A DNA stretch of 5,173 nt from contig JAKAJW010000134.1 of NCBI GenBank assembly GCA_021813645.1, forward strand, positions 1 to 5,173. Reading direction: 5' to 3'. Positions 5,071-5,173 of the stretch are shown here, piece by piece (positions within the stretch are counted from its first letter, which is position 1; each line of letters opens with the position of its first letter). The notes beneath the pieces were generated by a model that saw nothing but the letters and a program-made list of their open reading frames with translations, was not told the DNA's origin and did not search any database. Source of the DNA: Pseudomonadota bacterium. Its GTDB lineage: Bacteria; Pseudomonadota; Alphaproteobacteria; Rhodobacterales; Rhodobacteraceae. The translations under genes and the position numbers were made by a program.

Positions 5071-5173
5071 ATGCCCGAAACCATTGCCATCCTGATCCCC
5101 GCCGCCGGCGCTTCGGCACGGATGCGCGGCGCCGACAAGCTGCTGGAGCCGGTCGACGGCGTGCCGCTCCTGC
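5071..5173 (+). CDS. MobA-like nucleotidyltransferase, N-terminal fragment cut by window end
   Basis: Only the first 34 codons are present. They encode a short beta strand (IAILIPAAG) followed by the nucleotide-binding signature AAGASARMRGADKLLEPV, the 'AAG-x-S-x-R-M-x-G-x-D-K-L-L' pattern of NTP_transf_3/MobA-like enzymes. This fold transfers a nucleotide to a phosphorylated partner. The DKLLEP version is closest to the MocA-like molybdenum cofactor cytidylyltransferase group rather than MobA (GDKALL) or IspD (PKQY), but the fragment is too short to fix the substrate. The ATG at 5071 is the first sensible start; its GGAG lies 13 bases upstream, longer than usual. The gene is divergent from tRNA-Asp. 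Confidence 0.8.
   Translation, partial: MPETIAILIPAAGASARMRGADKLLEPVDGVPLL

Overview
The window looks like a chromosomal segment of an alphaproteobacterium, most likely of the Rhodobacterales (Rhodobacter/Paracoccus group). The evidence is the high GC content, a 407-residue C4-pathway 5-aminolevulinate synthase that resembles the Rhodobacter HemA sequence as I remember it from end to end, an FNR-type box upstream of that gene, and the mix of neighbouring genes. No database search was possible. I see no insertion sequence, phage gene, CRISPR array or integration scar, so this reads as core chromosome.

Layout. Positions 1-751 (minus) hold the N-terminal part of a RodZ-like protein: a cytoplasmic helix-turn-helix domain, a linker, one transmembrane helix and the beginning of a periplasmic part. 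Upstream of it on the same strand lies hemA (871-2094, minus). A divergent control region (2095-2333) separates hemA from an M20-family metallo-dipeptidase gene (2334-3704, plus). This region holds a near-perfect FNR/FnrL box placed for a class II promoter of hemA and a short hairpin that overlaps the hemA ribosome binding site. The dipeptidase gene converges on a small exported-protein gene (3775-4065, minus), and a 10-bp-stem hairpin lies at the junction.

Upstream of that is a second small exported-protein gene, probably of the DUF1344 type (4215-4478, minus), ending in a clear intrinsic terminator. The two small exported proteins share a spaced motif and may be diverged relatives. Then come a 240-base stretch with three small hairpins, a tRNA-Asp(GTC) gene on the minus strand (4878-4802) with its own promoter and terminator, and the first 34 codons of a MobA-like nucleotidyltransferase on the plus strand (from 5071, cut by the window end).

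The genes do not form one pathway. HemA commits glycine and succinyl-CoA to tetrapyrrole synthesis, and the FNR-type box suggests oxygen-linked control. RodZ-like proteins act in cell shape, the dipeptidase in peptide turnover and the tRNA in translation. Terminators and spacing suggest mostly single-gene transcription units. The most interesting points are the hemA control region, the possible relationship between the two small exported proteins, and the structured gap between the tRNA terminator and the DUF1344-like gene. I found no convincing novel multi-gene system.
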